Notes: generated from the sequence alone by a model not told the origin. A stretch of DNA of 64,000 bases from CBDEGU01 sp965238045 (GCA_965238045.1 CBDEGU010000010.1:496001-560000), one strand, 5' to 3'. Positions 38,428 through 48,251 are shown, counted from the stretch's first letter. A program made the numbers and translations.

Positions 38428-39291
38428 CTATTCGAGGCGAAAACTGATATCCATCGCGCGAGCCGAGTGCGTAATCGCTCCCGACGAAATGAAGTCGGCC
38501 CCGCTTGCGGCGTAGGCGCGCGCGTTGCTGAGAGTGATCCCGCCCGAGATCTCAATTTTCGCGCGGCCGGCGACATGGACCACCGAGGCGGCAGCTTGCT
38601 CCGGGCTCATGTTGTCGAGCAGCAGGTGCTGGGCGCCGCAATCGAGCGCTTCGTCAAGTTCTTCCCGCGTACGTACTTCCACTTCCACGGGCAATCCAGA
38701 CCCGCGGCAGCGCTCGAACGCTTGCCGCACACCGCCGGCCGCCGCGATGTGGTTGTTCTTGATCAGCACGGCGTCATAGAGCCCCATGCGGTGATTCGTT
38801 ACTCCCCCGGCGTGGGTGGCGAGTTTTTCCAGACGCCGCAGGCCGGGAGTCGTCTTTCGAGTATCGAGCACCCGGCAGCCGGTCCCTGCAACCTCGCCGA
38901 CGAGCCGCGATGCCGCCGTGGCGATTCCGGAAAGACGCTGCAGAAAATTGAGCGCCGTTCGCTCCAGGGTCAGCAGGCGTCTCGTCAAACCCGAAACGCG
39001 GGCGATGACCGCTCCGCGCTCCACCGGGTCGCCGCTTGAGGCGAGGAGTTCCAGTTCTTCGCCGGCGAAGATTTCGCGCAGCAGTTCCGAGCCCGCCACG
39101 GTCATCGGCTCGCGGGCAAGAAAAACCCCCCGCGATTGATGAGCCGCCGGGACACAGGCCTCGGTAGTGACGTCGCCAGAACCCACGTCCTCGGCCACGG
39201 CCAGGCGAATCGCTTCGGAGATTTCAGGATGATTCCAGTTCAGTTCGATGACGTCGGCCTCTCGGCTTAGGGCGCGATCTGGGCCCGGCAA
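38428..39291 (-). CDS. nadC: Nicotinate-nucleotide pyrophosphorylase
   Basis: 287 residues, apparently from a TTG at 39291, since no ATG or GTG is available before the conserved start (ELNWNHPEISEAIRLAV). Signature blocks: EDVGSGDVTTEA, LERTALNFLQRLSGIAT, LDTRKTTPGLR, HRMGLYDAVLIKNNH and EISGGITLSNARAYA. It makes nicotinate mononucleotide from quinolinate in NAD synthesis. First gene of the nadC-birA-coaX group. Confidence 0.93.
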   Translation of the reverse strand: MPGPDRALSREADVIELNWNHPEISEAIRLAVAEDVGSGDVTTEACVPAAHQSRGVFLAREPMTVAGSELLREIFAGEELELLASSGDPVERGAVIARVSGLTRRLLTLERTALNFLQRLSGIATAASRLVGEVAGTGCRVLDTRKTTPGLRRLEKLATHAGGVTNHRMGLYDAVLIKNNHIAAAGGVRQAFERCRGSGLPVEVEVRTREELDEALDCGAQHLLLDNMSPEQAAASVVHVAGRAKIEISGGITLSNARAYAASGADFISSGAITHSARAMDISFRLE

Positions 39292-39429
39292 AACGCTTCA
39301 GCGCCAGGGCAGTGGCTGCAAGATCTCGCCGCAATGAGCGCTGAACTTGCCAGGCCTTCAGCTTACTCCAATGCGGCGGGGACCGGCCCGCTCGCCCCGC
39401 TTCGTCGTCACGCCAGTTCGCCGGCCGGA

Positions 39430-40308
39430 CTAGCTTGTCTGCCGCAGCTTTTTGCGCTGCTTCAGGTAATCGTCGAGAGCTTCGTCGAGTGTTGGCATGG
39501 GCGGGATGCCGAGCGCCTCGATCTTGGCATTGGACAAGCCCGCGTGCCGGGGTCTGCGGGCGGCGGTAACGTATTCGCGCCGGTTCGTCGGCTGGATCTC
39601 CACCCGCAGTCCGGCGGAGTCGAGAACCTTCATCGCCCAGGCATACCAAGAGATCGTCACCGCTCCGCCGAGGTGATAGATGCCGTAGGGCGCTTCACGC
39701 TCGAGCAGGTCCACCGACCGGGCGGCCAGGGCGGGCGCATAGGTCGGCGTGGCAAAGAAGTCGTCCACGACGCGCAGAGGCGCGTCCTGCCGCGCCTTTC
39801 TCAGTATCAGTTCCGGGAAGTTTCCGCGCGAGGTAGTGCGTCCGGCGGGCCCGAACACTCCCGCGACCCGGACGACATAGAGCTTCTCGCAATAGGCTTG
39901 CGCGTAGAGTTCACCGGCGAGTTTCGAGATGCCGTAGGCGGATGGAGGCGTCGGCGGATCGGTCTCGACGTAGGGTTCCTCTTGTGTGCCGTCAAAGACA
40001 TGATCGGTGGAAAACTGAACGAACGTGGCCCCGGCCTTCTGGCTCGCTCTTGCCAGCGAGCGGACCGCCAGACCATTGACGCGCATGGCAAGTTCGGGTT
40101 CTTTTTCGGCAACGTCGACGAGATTGTAGGCCGCCGAGTTGATAACCCACTGCGGCGCGTGTGCGGCGAATTCGCGGTCGATTTCCGAAGCGTCGGTAAT
40201 GTCCAAGTCTCGGCGGCCATAGGCTGACACTTCGTGCGAACGCCGGCGAAGCTCCGAGACGAGATCCACGCCAAGTTGTCCGCCTGCTCCCAGAACGAAT
40301 ACGCGCAA
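39430..40308 (-). CDS. rfbD: dTDP-4-dehydrorhamnose reductase
   Basis: About 292 residues from TTG 40308, chosen because AAGGAGG lies five bases upstream; the open frame goes on to 40347. FVLGAGGQLGVDLVSEL is the NADP-binding start, STDHVFDGTQEEPYVE and the YGISK motif carry the catalytic residues, and VVRVAGVFGPAGR follows. It is the last step of dTDP-L-rhamnose synthesis, used in surface polysaccharide. The other rml genes are not in this window. The gene is 138 bp from nadC. Confidence 0.9.
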   Translation of the reverse strand: MRVFVLGAGGQLGVDLVSELRRRSHEVSAYGRRDLDITDASEIDREFAAHAPQWVINSAAYNLVDVAEKEPELAMRVNGLAVRSLARASQKAGATFVQFSTDHVFDGTQEEPYVETDPPTPPSAYGISKLAGELYAQAYCEKLYVVRVAGVFGPAGRTTSRGNFPELILRKARQDAPLRVVDDFFATPTYAPALAARSVDLLEREAPYGIYHLGGAVTISWYAWAMKVLDSAGLRVEIQPTNRREYVTAARRPRHAGLSNAKIEALGIPPMPTLDEALDDYLKQRKKLRQTS

Positions 40309-40556
40309 GCCAGCCTCCTTCTTCCTATCAGCGCACGGGCAAGACATCTTGCGCCAGGAACGAATACATCAGAGTACCGGGACTTCGCGCCAGCCGCAAG
40401 TCAGGGGACCGCCGTCTTGAAGCAGCCCGAGCCGTGAGTCGTCCCTTCAGGATCGACACAGGTTCGGGCGGGTTAGAATGGAGATCGTCGTTCGAGCCCG
40501 CGGAATTTAGCTTACGGCGGGCGATGGACGGTGCGCGCCTTGGAGATAGTGAGTTC

Positions 40557-43500
40557 ATGAGGGAAACTTGTCGTATTCGCGTTCCGGCGGCGCCAGGCGC
40601 CGCGGACTGCCGCTCCGGCGCTGGCCGCGGCGAAACAGATCATCCTCGAATGCTTTGTCTGGCGTTGCTGGGGCTGCTCGCTCTGGGGGCGTGCGGCGGC
40701 GGGCCCGCCAAAGGTCCCTACGATACCGATCCCAAGACGCCGGAAGAGGCGATCCAGTCCTTCCAGCTTCAAGACGGGTTTCACGTGGAGCTTGTGGCGG
40801 CCGAACCCCAGGTCGTCGACCCGGTAGATATCGCCTTTGACGAAAACGGCGATCTGTGGGTCGCCGAGATGCTCGACTACCCTTTCGATCCCAACGAAGG
40901 GGAGGCGCCGCGCAGCCGCATCCGCTTTCTCGAAGACCGGGACGATGATGGAGTCTACGAGACCGCGACGATTTTCGCCGACCAGCTTCCGCATGTCTCG
41001 AGCGTCCTGCCGTGGAAGGGCGGCGTTCTGGCCGGAGCCGCGCCGGATATCTTCTTCTTCAAGGACACCGATGGCGACCGCAAAGCCGACCTGAAGCACG
41101 TGCTGTTCACCGGCTTTGACGATAAGGTTTCGCCCGAAGCCCGTGTCAACAACCTGCGCTACGGCATCGATAACTGGATCTATGCCGCGAACTCGGGACG
41201 TCCTGGCGCCATTACGTCTCCGCGACATCCTGACAAGCCGGGCGTGGTCGTGCGGGGCTACGATTTCCGTTTTCATCCCGGCACGGACCGCTGGGAGCCG
41301 GCGGCCGGGGGAACCCAGTTCGGCATGTCGTTTGACGAATGGGGAAACCGGTTTGGGTCGCGCAACACGATTTTCCTCAGCCACGCCGTGCTGCCGGCGA
41401 GATACATCTTGCGCTCCCGGTTCTTTACACCGGCGTCGATGATGCAGTTCACGGCCGGCCACGACGACAACGAGAATGTCATCTACCCGCTGACCCAGCC
41501 CCAGCAGTGGCGTATCGAGCGCACGCAGGCCCGGCAGAAGCGCTACGAGGAGACGCGTCCGGGCCGCATCGAGCACCTGTGGGGGCGGTTTTCCGCGGCC
41601 ACGGGCGCAACCGTATATGTGGGCGACAATTTCCCGTCCGAGCTGGTTGGCAACATCTTCGTGGGCGAGGTCAACGGCAACCTTGTCCGGCGCAGCGTGA
41701 TGACGCAGGCGGGAGCGAGCTTCCGGGCGCGGCGCTCTCCAGAAGAGCAGCGGGAGTTTCTGGCCGCGCCTGACAATTGGTTTTCCCCGGCGAACTTCAC
41801 CAACGGCCCGGATGGGAATCTCTATCTGGCGGACTTCTACCGCGAGTACATTGAGGAGCCGCTTTCGATCCCCAAGGCGCTGCAAGAGAAATTGCAGATG
41901 GACTTTTACCGCGGCGGCGATATGGGACGCATCTATCGCATCGTTCCCGATGAGCCGGCTCACCGGCGGGGTCTGAAATCCGGGCTGGGCGAGGCTTCGA
42001 TCGCGGAACTGGTCGAGACGCTGGCCCATCCCAATGGCTGGCATCGCCGCACGGCGCAGCGGCTGCTCGTGGAAAAGCAAGATGCCTCGGCGGTTGCGTT
42101 GTTGAAGGAACTGCTGGCCGGGCAGCGATCGCCTCAAACAAGGCTGCATGCCCTGTGGGTGCTCGAAGGTCTGGGCGCTCTCGAAAGCGCGATGGTGCGT
42201 GCGGCTCTTTCCGATGACCACCCGCGGGTACGCGAAAACGCCATCAAGATGGCCGAGGCATTCTTGCCGGAGCTCTCTCGCGCCCTGATGGCCCGCGTTT
42301 CCGATGACGACCCGCGCGTCCGCTTCCAGTTCATCCTGACTCTGGGGCTGATCCCAGGCAACCATCGCATGATTGCCGCCCTGGCGGCGGAACTCGCCGA
42401 GGATCACTGGTTTCGCGACGCTCTGTTGTGCTCGACCGGCAACGGCGGCATGAAGATACTGGGGCGTCTGCTCACCCGCCATCGCGAGTTTTTCAGTGAA
42501 CCCTCGGAGGGCAAGCGAACCTTCCTTTCTCATCTCGTATCCACGATCAGCGAGCGCCGGGACAGCCGCGAGATCTCACTCTTGTTGATTACCCTCGACG
42601 GCAGTTCGCTGCTGCGGACGGCTCAGTGGCGCTCGGCGGCGCTCGGCGGCATGGCGCGAGGTCTGGCGGCGGATGGTTCTCGCGGGCTTCGCATCCCGGC
42701 GGCGGCGCCGATCATGATGAAGTATGTGAACGCGCCGGACGATCGAGTGCGTGAGAGAGCGCGCGACGTTGCCCGGTATCTGGCGCTGCCGGCGTTCGTT
42801 CGGCAATCCATTGCCGAGGCGCAAGACGACAAGCTGGCGATGGACCAGCGTGTGCGAGCGGTCGAAGCGCTTCGCGGCGGCGCCTATGCCGAAGTTTCTC
42901 CGGTTGTGAGCAAGATTCTGGGCAGTCCCACGGCCCAGGCGATTCAGGAGGCCGCGGCCGACACGCTGGCGGAGTTCGACGAAGCAGGCGTGGGGGCCAT
43001 CCTGCTGGCGGGCTGGGACGGCTATGGCCCAGCGGTTCGGGCAAGGGTTGCTCAGGCAATGATGCGAACCGCCCAGCGCGCGACGGCGTTTCTGGACGCG
43101 GTCTCCGGCGAACACATTCCGCCGGCGACGATCGACGCCGTATCGAAAATCCGCCTCACGCAACACCCCGATGCCGCGGTCCGGGAGCGAGCGCGGCAGT
43201 TGCTTGCCGGCGAAGTCAGTGATCGCGCCGAGGTCGTCGCGGGCCATCAGGACGCCCTCGCGCTCGATGGTGATGTCGAGCGCGGAAAGCTGGCGTTTAA
43301 GAAGACCTGCGCGAAGTGCCACCTGAGCCAAGGCGAGCGCGGACGCATCGGACCGGACCTCTCGGGCGTCAATAACAAATCGCGGGAAGAGCTGCTGCAA
43401 AACATCCTGGACCCCAGTTCGGATATTCAGCCGCGCTACGCCAACTACATCGTCGTCGACACCGCGGGCCGGATTTATGATGGACTGCTGGCAGGGGAAA

Positions 43501-43670
43501 CGAGCGCTGTCGTCAAACTGCGGGGCGAGTACGACGACATCACGATTCCGCGCGCGAGAATCGCCGAGATCCGAACTTCGACCGTCTCTCTGATGCCCGA
43601 GGGGCTCGAGGAAGAGATGACCCGCCAGGATCTCGCCGATGTCATCGAGTACTTGCGCGCTGGATTGTAG
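40557..43670 (+). CDS. PVC-type membrane-bound dehydrogenase with HEAT repeats and C-terminal haem
   Basis: About 1037 residues from ATG 40557; ATG 40650 is an alternative. A hydrophobic segment CLALLGLLALGAC gives a lipobox-like end, so it is probably a lipoprotein. The N-terminal beta-propeller dehydrogenase domain (TIGR02604-like) shows FDENGDLWVAEMLDYPF and FTNGPDGNLYLADFYREYIE. A long HEAT-repeat region follows (about 500-850). The C-terminal haem domain (TIGR02603-like) has CAKCH at about residue 918, then GRIGPDLSGV. It presumably oxidises an alcohol or sugar and passes electrons to the haem, outside the cytoplasm. It stands alone. Confidence 0.9.
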   Translation: MRETCRIRVPAAPGAADCRSGAGRGETDHPRMLCLALLGLLALGACGGGPAKGPYDTDPKTPEEAIQSFQLQDGFHVELVAAEPQVVDPVDIAFDENGDLWVAEMLDYPFDPNEGEAPRSRIRFLEDRDDDGVYETATIFADQLPHVSSVLPWKGGVLAGAAPDIFFFKDTDGDRKADLKHVLFTGFDDKVSPEARVNNLRYGIDNWIYAANSGRPGAITSPRHPDKPGVVVRGYDFRFHPGTDRWEPAAGGTQFGMSFDEWGNRFGSRNTIFLSHAVLPARYILRSRFFTPASMMQFTAGHDDNENVIYPLTQPQQWRIERTQARQKRYEETRPGRIEHLWGRFSAATGATVYVGDNFPSELVGNIFVGEVNGNLVRRSVMTQAGASFRARRSPEEQREFLAAPDNWFSPANFTNGPDGNLYLADFYREYIEEPLSIPKALQEKLQMDFYRGGDMGRIYRIVPDEPAHRRGLKSGLGEASIAELVETLAHPNGWHRRTAQRLLVEKQDASAVALLKELLAGQRSPQTRLHALWVLEGLGALESAMVRAALSDDHPRVRENAIKMAEAFLPELSRALMARVSDDDPRVRFQFILTLGLIPGNHRMIAALAAELAEDHWFRDALLCSTGNGGMKILGRLLTRHREFFSEPSEGKRTFLSHLVSTISERRDSREISLLLITLDGSSLLRTAQWRSAALGGMARGLAADGSRGLRIPAAAPIMMKYVNAPDDRVRERARDVARYLALPAFVRQSIAEAQDDKLAMDQRVRAVEALRGGAYAEVSPVVSKILGSPTAQAIQEAAADTLAEFDEAGVGAILLAGWDGYGPAVRARVAQAMMRTAQRATAFLDAVSGEHIPPATIDAVSKIRLTQHPDAAVRERARQLLAGEVSDRAEVVAGHQDALALDGDVERGKLAFKKTCAKCHLSQGERGRIGPDLSGVNNKSREELLQNILDPSSDIQPRYANYIVVDTAGRIYDGLLAGETSAVVKLRGEYDDITIPRARIAEIRTSTVSLMPEGLEEEMTRQDLADVIEYLRAGL

Positions 43671-43706
43671 CGAGCAAGCGCCGCCCGGATGCCATGACGC
43701 CAGCCT

Positions 43707-43940
43707 CTATTTCCTCATGACCAGCGTGCCGGCGATGATATCGTGCAGCGCCTGTCTGTTCTTGGTGAAAGGCTGGATGATGTAACCAAGACCGAATGTA
43801 ATGCTCGAGAGCATCTTCGCGAAATGGCGCCCGGTGGCCCTCGCGAAAGACAGGCGCCGCCCCTCCATGTCAGTGACGACGATCCCGAGGACCATCTTGC
43901 CCACAGTCGCTTGGCGGGATCGAAAGAGTGCCCCTTTTGT
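43707..43940 (-). pseudogene. RDD-domain membrane protein, C-terminal remnant
   Basis: The minus strand reads ALFRSRQATVGKMVLGIVV, then ATGRHFAKMLSSITFGLGY and KNRQALHDIIAGTLV, which is the last two-thirds of an RDD domain. Upstream of about 43940 the similarity stops abruptly and the DNA becomes A/T-tract and GT-rich. The first membrane helix is missing. A GTG at 43904 could start a 65-residue product but would lack the first helix. Confidence 0.75.
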
Positions 43941-44838
43941 CCGGTTATGCCCGGTTTTTGGGGATTTTTTAGATTTTTTTATTGCCTTGCGATGCTCGGG
44001 TGGTGAGGCGGTGCGGTGTTTTGGTGGCTGCGGGCGGGTTGAGGGGCTCGACGGTGTCTCGCCCCTGGCGCCGGAGCGTGGTTTGGCGGATGGGTTGGGC
44101 GGCTGGCTGGGGTTGCCGACTGGCTGGGGTTGCTAGCTTCGTTCTTTGTGGTGCTTCTTTTTCAAAGTCAAGAAAGTTTCAAAGAAGTGAGAGGCGCCTC
44201 TCGTTCCGACTATGTGATCCCGGCGAGCCGCCTCAGCCGGAAGTTGCAGGCGGTTCCGGGCGAAGGGTTCTCTGGCGCGGTCACGTCGCGCGGTGATGCC
44301 GCGCGACGATGGCGCACGACCGCGCTGGTAGCCCTTCGCGGTGGATGTCCACTTTCGAGAGCCGTCCGAAGACCCACCTTTGCGGTCACCCTCTCCTCTG
44401 TGATTCGAGGAGGTGATGAACCGCGGGGGCGAGCTTTCTGTCCTGGCCAGGAAACGGTCGGGGGATCGCGGTGATCTATCCTTTCCGGTCGTTACGGGTA
44501 TAGGCTAGCACGGGGTGTCAAGTGTTTTGGGGTGTTTTTGGGGTATGTTGTTGATTTGGCGGGATTGAATTGTTGTGACTCGCCTGTTGGGGATGGGGCG
44601 TAGCGGTGGGTGGCGGGGGGGAGAAGGTATGAACGCTCTGCTGGGGTGGGAAAAGCCGCGGATCTTAAAGCCGAGATCGCTCTACGGGTCTTGGGAGATC
44701 CTGGGATGGCAAGTTGGTGATTTAGATGGGGTTCGACGAGGTTGGGTCTGTTTGGTAGTTCTTGTTTTGCTGGTTGCGGTGGGTCGCTTGCTTGGCGGCG
44801 GGGCGGTGGCGGCTTAGCCCTTGGCCCAGTCGTCTCGG
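43941..44838. other. About 0.9 kb GT-rich region with a structured core, no gene recognised
   Basis: Both ends are strongly G/T-biased on the plus strand (TTTTTGGGGATTTTTTAG near 43950; GTTTTGGGGTGTTTTTGGGG near 44522). The core (about 44150-44480) has hairpins: GAGAGGCGCCTCTC at about 44190, a 10-bp stem CGTCGCGCGG/CCGCGCGACG near 44285-44310, and CTCCTC/GAGGAG near 44395. Open frames give no recognised protein. It may be a structured RNA, a decayed mobile element, or both. Confidence 0.45.
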
Positions 44839-45447
44839 CTAACGGGGCCGCAGGACGAGGAGCTTGATGATGTCTTCGAACAGGAAACGATCCTCGACCA
44901 CCTCCAAGCCGGCGGCTTCTACGTATTGTTCGGTTCGGCGGTCGAAGGCCGCCCCGTACATCCAGCGGACCCAGGGCGCCCACAAGTGCATCACGAAGCG
45001 TCGCAGAGGCTGGCTGGAGTAGGCGTACTCGAGAATTCTGATTTCTCCGCCGGGTTTCGTAATGCGCCGCAACTCGCGGAGCGCGGGCAGCTGGTGTTCG
45101 TCGTCGAGAACGCAGAACAGAAACGTGGCGACGGCGTAGTCGAAACTTGCGCCGGGGAAGCCGGTGGCGGTCACGTCCATCTCTCGCAGGTCCGCCGTGA
45201 CGCCCAGGCTCTCCCGGCGCCGGCGAGCCCTGGAGAGCATGCGCGGGCTGAGGTCGATCCCGACCATCTTGGTGCCGGAGGGATAGAACGGCATGTTGCG
45301 CCCGGTCCCGACGCCGGCGTCGAGCACGGTTCCGCTCAGGCCTTGAAAGATCGTGCGCCGAAGTGGCCGGTAGCGGCCGTACTCGAAGGGCAGGTCGAGC
45401 AGGTCGTAAAGGCGCGCAACATGGACATAGGGCCGTTTCTCAGTCAT
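44839..45447 (-). CDS. Class I SAM-dependent methyltransferase
   Basis: 202 residues from ATG 45447 (MTEKRPYVHVARLYDLLDL); an upstream start at 45489 is less likely. VLDAGVGTGRNMPFYP is motif I, VGIDLSPRML the acidic strand-2 motif, and FPGASFDYAVATFLFCVLDD motif II. It belongs to the UbiE/Methyltransf_11 group; the substrate is unknown. It diverges from the GAPDH-like gene, with 305 bp between the starts. Confidence 0.87.
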   Translation of the reverse strand: MTEKRPYVHVARLYDLLDLPFEYGRYRPLRRTIFQGLSGTVLDAGVGTGRNMPFYPSGTKMVGIDLSPRMLSRARRRRESLGVTADLREMDVTATGFPGASFDYAVATFLFCVLDDEHQLPALRELRRITKPGGEIRILEYAYSSQPLRRFVMHLWAPWVRWMYGAAFDRRTEQYVEAAGLEVVEDRFLFEDIIKLLVLRPR

Positions 45448-45752
45448 AGCGCCGGAGCCACCCTTGATGGTATCGCGGTGCTCCCTCACTGGTCAGGCGA
45501 GGCCGAGTTGCAGCTTGACGACGCGATCCCGCAGCGCGCCGGCCCCGCCGCCTTGGCCGAGGACTCTCCTTCCGTTTTTCAGATCCAGGGGCCCGGAGGG
45601 ATCGAGGCCCTCGACGTGCAGGAGGAGTATTCTGAGAGCAGCGTCGAGTGGGCGCAGGACCCGATAAGCGACCTCTCTCGTGCGACCCGTCACCGATGTG
45701 CGGGCGCCACGAGCCAGGCGCGCAACGACGCTTTCCGAGCGGAGGCAGCAGC

Positions 45753-46808
45753 ATGTCAAAGATCGTTCACGTGGTGGGCACCGGAACCATTGGCGAGCCG
45801 CTGATCGGGCTTCTTGCCGACGACAGGGAAGCCTTTGGCATCGACGAAGTGACCTTTCACAAGCGCACGCCTCTCATCGAGGAGCGCGCCAAAGTGAACG
45901 ATCTGCCGCGGCGCGGGGCCGCGCTGGCGGTGGACGACGATCGCCGCGCCGCGTTTGAAGAGCTGGGCCACAAGCCGAAGTACGAGGCTCGAGAGGCCAT
46001 CGAGCGAGCCACGGTGGTCATCGACTGCGCGCCCGCGGGCAACGCCAACAAGGAAGAGTACTACCAGGAGGCCAAAGGGCCGCTGGGGTTCCTGGCACAG
46101 GGATCCGAATTCGGGTTTGGCAAGATGTACGCCCGTGGCATCAACGACCATGCACTGGCGAGGGGCGATGACCGGTTCATTCAGGTGGTCTCATGCAACA
46201 CACATAACATCGCGGTCCTGGTGCATAGCATTGCCCTGGACGGGGGAGTCAACCACCTTGAGTCGGGACGGTTTCTTTGTATGCGCCGGACCAGCGACAT
46301 CAGTCAAGAAGGTGGTTTCACGCCCGCGCCCACGGTAGGCACGCATGGAGACGCCCGCTTCGGAACGCACCACGCGCGTGATGCCCACCGCCTGTTCGCG
46401 ACCACCGGGCTGGACGTTCCGCTGTGGTCGTCGGCGGTGAAACTCAACACGCAATACATGCATACGATTTGGTTCAGCCTGACCCTCGATCACGAGATCA
46501 CAGTGGCGGAAGCCAGGGAGCGCTTCGAGGCCAATACCCGCGTCGCATTGACCTACAAGAGGACCGCCAACATGATCTTCTCGTTTGGCCGTGATCACGG
46601 CTATTTCGGCCGCATCCTCAGCCAGACGGTCATCGCGATCGAAACGCTGGCGGTTCGAAACGGCAACGAGCTGATCGGCTTTTGCTTCACGCCGCAAGAT
46701 GGGAACGCCCTTCTGTCTTCGGTCGCCGCCATGCTCTGGTATCTCCATCCGGACGGGTTCGAGGACCGTATCGACGTGATCCGGCCTTATCTGTTCCAGG
46801 AGATTTAG
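45753..46808 (+). CDS. Archaeal-type (type II) glyceraldehyde-3-phosphate dehydrogenase homologue
   Basis: 351 residues from ATG 45753, with GGAGG seven bases upstream. HVVGTGTIGEPLIGLL gives an N-terminal NAD(P) Rossmann motif, VIDCAPAG follows, and VVSCNTHN near residue 148 aligns with the catalytic SCNTT of archaeal phosphorylating GAPDH. Archaeal-type GAPDHs are about 340 residues, so the length fits. The protein is long-diverged (His-Asn instead of Thr-Gly after the Cys), so another aldehyde or semialdehyde could be the substrate. No glycolytic genes are adjacent. Confidence 0.65.
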   Translation: MSKIVHVVGTGTIGEPLIGLLADDREAFGIDEVTFHKRTPLIEERAKVNDLPRRGAALAVDDDRRAAFEELGHKPKYEAREAIERATVVIDCAPAGNANKEEYYQEAKGPLGFLAQGSEFGFGKMYARGINDHALARGDDRFIQVVSCNTHNIAVLVHSIALDGGVNHLESGRFLCMRRTSDISQEGGFTPAPTVGTHGDARFGTHHARDAHRLFATTGLDVPLWSSAVKLNTQYMHTIWFSLTLDHEITVAEARERFEANTRVALTYKRTANMIFSFGRDHGYFGRILSQTVIAIETLAVRNGNELIGFCFTPQDGNALLSSVAAMLWYLHPDGFEDRIDVIRPYLFQEI

Positions 46809-46995
46809 TTCGACAGATGGAACGCGATGTTGCGGCAGTTGAAGCAGCGGGCGTGTCACGTCCCCCCCCCCGCCCTTGAAAAATCAACCTCGTTATGGAA
46901 GCCGGGTGGGTTAGCTGCGCACGTCCGGATGTGTGCGGGGCGTCCATTCAAGGCTGCTATCGGGCGTTGGTCTCCGAAAGCCCCTACCCGCTCGC

Positions 46996-48087
46996 TTACT
47001 CCTCACCCAACTCCCGCTCGGCGGCCTCGAGCATCTTCCAACGGTCGGTGCCCATGGCGGCGGAGGTCCGGCGCTTGGCTGCCAATACGGTGCCGCGCAC
47101 GGCTTCCCGGTCGGACAGTTCCTTTGCGGCACTGAGCAAAGCAAGGCCGGCATGGTACTGCACAAACGGCTTCTCCTCGTCGAATCGATCCGCAAGCCAG
47201 TCCAACCATTCCACAGACGGTCTGACCTGAAGGATCGCGATGGCGGACAAGCGCTTCCCGGGGGACTCGGAGCTGGCCAGTTTAGGCAGGCTCGGTTCTG
47301 CGGCGACCGCCAGCTTGCGCATCTCCGACATGATGGTCTCCATCCGGGAGGTCCTCTCGTAGCCCCGCCTCATCGATTGGCGGGTCTGATCATACTGGGC
47401 TGCGAATTGCTCCAACTCCTTCGTAGCGGTCGCCTCGCCTTCGACACCCCTGTTCTTCGCCACGATCGCGTCCTTCTGAGATCGGTTGAAGTCTTCTTGG
47501 AGGTCACGGTCAGCCTGAGCAAACGCTTGCTGGAGGTGCAAGCGGGTGTGCAGATACCACGTCAGAAAACCGAGTGCTACATACCCAACCAGTATTCCAG
47601 CGGCCAGGCTTTCACTGGCAGGTTGGTCTCCCAAACCTGGCCGGAAGAACTTGGTAACTTCTCTAACAAGCCCTGGGACCTCGCCCAAACTTACCAGGCC
47701 TAAGCCGACGATGATCTTGGTGAGCCAGTCCGATACTTCCACCAAGTTCGTATTGGGCAGCAATTGGTTCGAACCCCTTGCACCTGACTCGGCCTCCTCA
47801 ACGGAGACGCGGCTTGCGCCGAAGTCACCAGAGGTCCTCGGGATCCCAAAGAGGAACCCCAGCACCGCCCCCGCGGCCCAAGACGCGCCAGCGAGCGAGA
47901 GACCCGCGGCAAAGACACTGGCCGAGCGCTGTGACAACGCGAACGGCAGTAGTCCGAACAGGAGTCCCGCTAGCGACGCGAGCAAGAGCCAACGGAAGGT
48001 ACCCTCGGTCGGATTTGCACCTGAAAGCCAGCGGGAAACTCTGCCCGCAATGGAGTAACCCGATCCGGTTCCAACCACGTTCTTCAC
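46996..48087 (-). CDS. Four-helix membrane protein with a conflict-system-like sensor module
   Basis: 363 residues; start GTG 48087. Predicted helices at about 32-53, 59-82, 119-140 and 160-182. Between helices 2 and 3 lies GFLFGIPRTSG, then a linker ending NTNLVEVSDWLTKIIVGLGL. I remember this layout from membrane modules found with pYEATS and related domains in bacterial signalling or defence proteins. The cytosolic part has a coiled coil (about 185-260) and a helical C-terminal domain (SPGKRLSAIAILQVRPS, then PFVQYHAGLALLSAAKEL) that I do not recognise with certainty. The gene lies at the edge of the IS/MITE-rich segment. Confidence 0.6.
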   Translation of the reverse strand: MKNVVGTGSGYSIAGRVSRWLSGANPTEGTFRWLLLASLAGLLFGLLPFALSQRSASVFAAGLSLAGASWAAGAVLGFLFGIPRTSGDFGASRVSVEEAESGARGSNQLLPNTNLVEVSDWLTKIIVGLGLVSLGEVPGLVREVTKFFRPGLGDQPASESLAAGILVGYVALGFLTWYLHTRLHLQQAFAQADRDLQEDFNRSQKDAIVAKNRGVEGEATATKELEQFAAQYDQTRQSMRRGYERTSRMETIMSEMRKLAVAAEPSLPKLASSESPGKRLSAIAILQVRPSVEWLDWLADRFDEEKPFVQYHAGLALLSAAKELSDREAVRGTVLAAKRRTSAAMGTDRWKMLEAAERELGEE

Positions 48088-48167
48088 TCCCTCAAGTTCG
48101 CGACCAATATGCTACGAGCGGCGGCTCGCCATTGAACCAGGATTTCCATTTGGACCCTGGTACGGTC

Positions 48168-48251
48168 ACAGTATACAGCCGCGCTGCTCCGAGTACCACG
48201 TCTTTTTTCTCTAAACCCTGCAAATTACCTCCGCCGGTAGGCGCCAGGGCT
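48168..48251 (+). repeat. 84-bp dispersed repeat, copy 1
   Basis: Starts ACAGTATACA and contains TACCACGTCTTTTTTCTCT and CCTGCAAATTACCTCCGCCG. A second copy at 54317-54400 differs at only a few positions. It lies beside the first IS1595 insertion, outside any gene. Confidence 0.85.

Noticed and set aside
40512..42533. A 673-residue open frame opposite the large dehydrogenase gene
   Set aside because: The plus-strand protein has clear domains through the whole region; the opposite frame is an antisense shadow.
44150..44480. c-di-GMP riboswitch, RNase P RNA or tmRNA in the structured core
   Set aside because: Conserved sequence blocks of these RNAs are absent on both strands.
46855..46875. 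C10 homopolymer after the GAPDH-like gene
   Set aside because: Intergenic; most likely simple slippage or an assembly error, with no sign of function.
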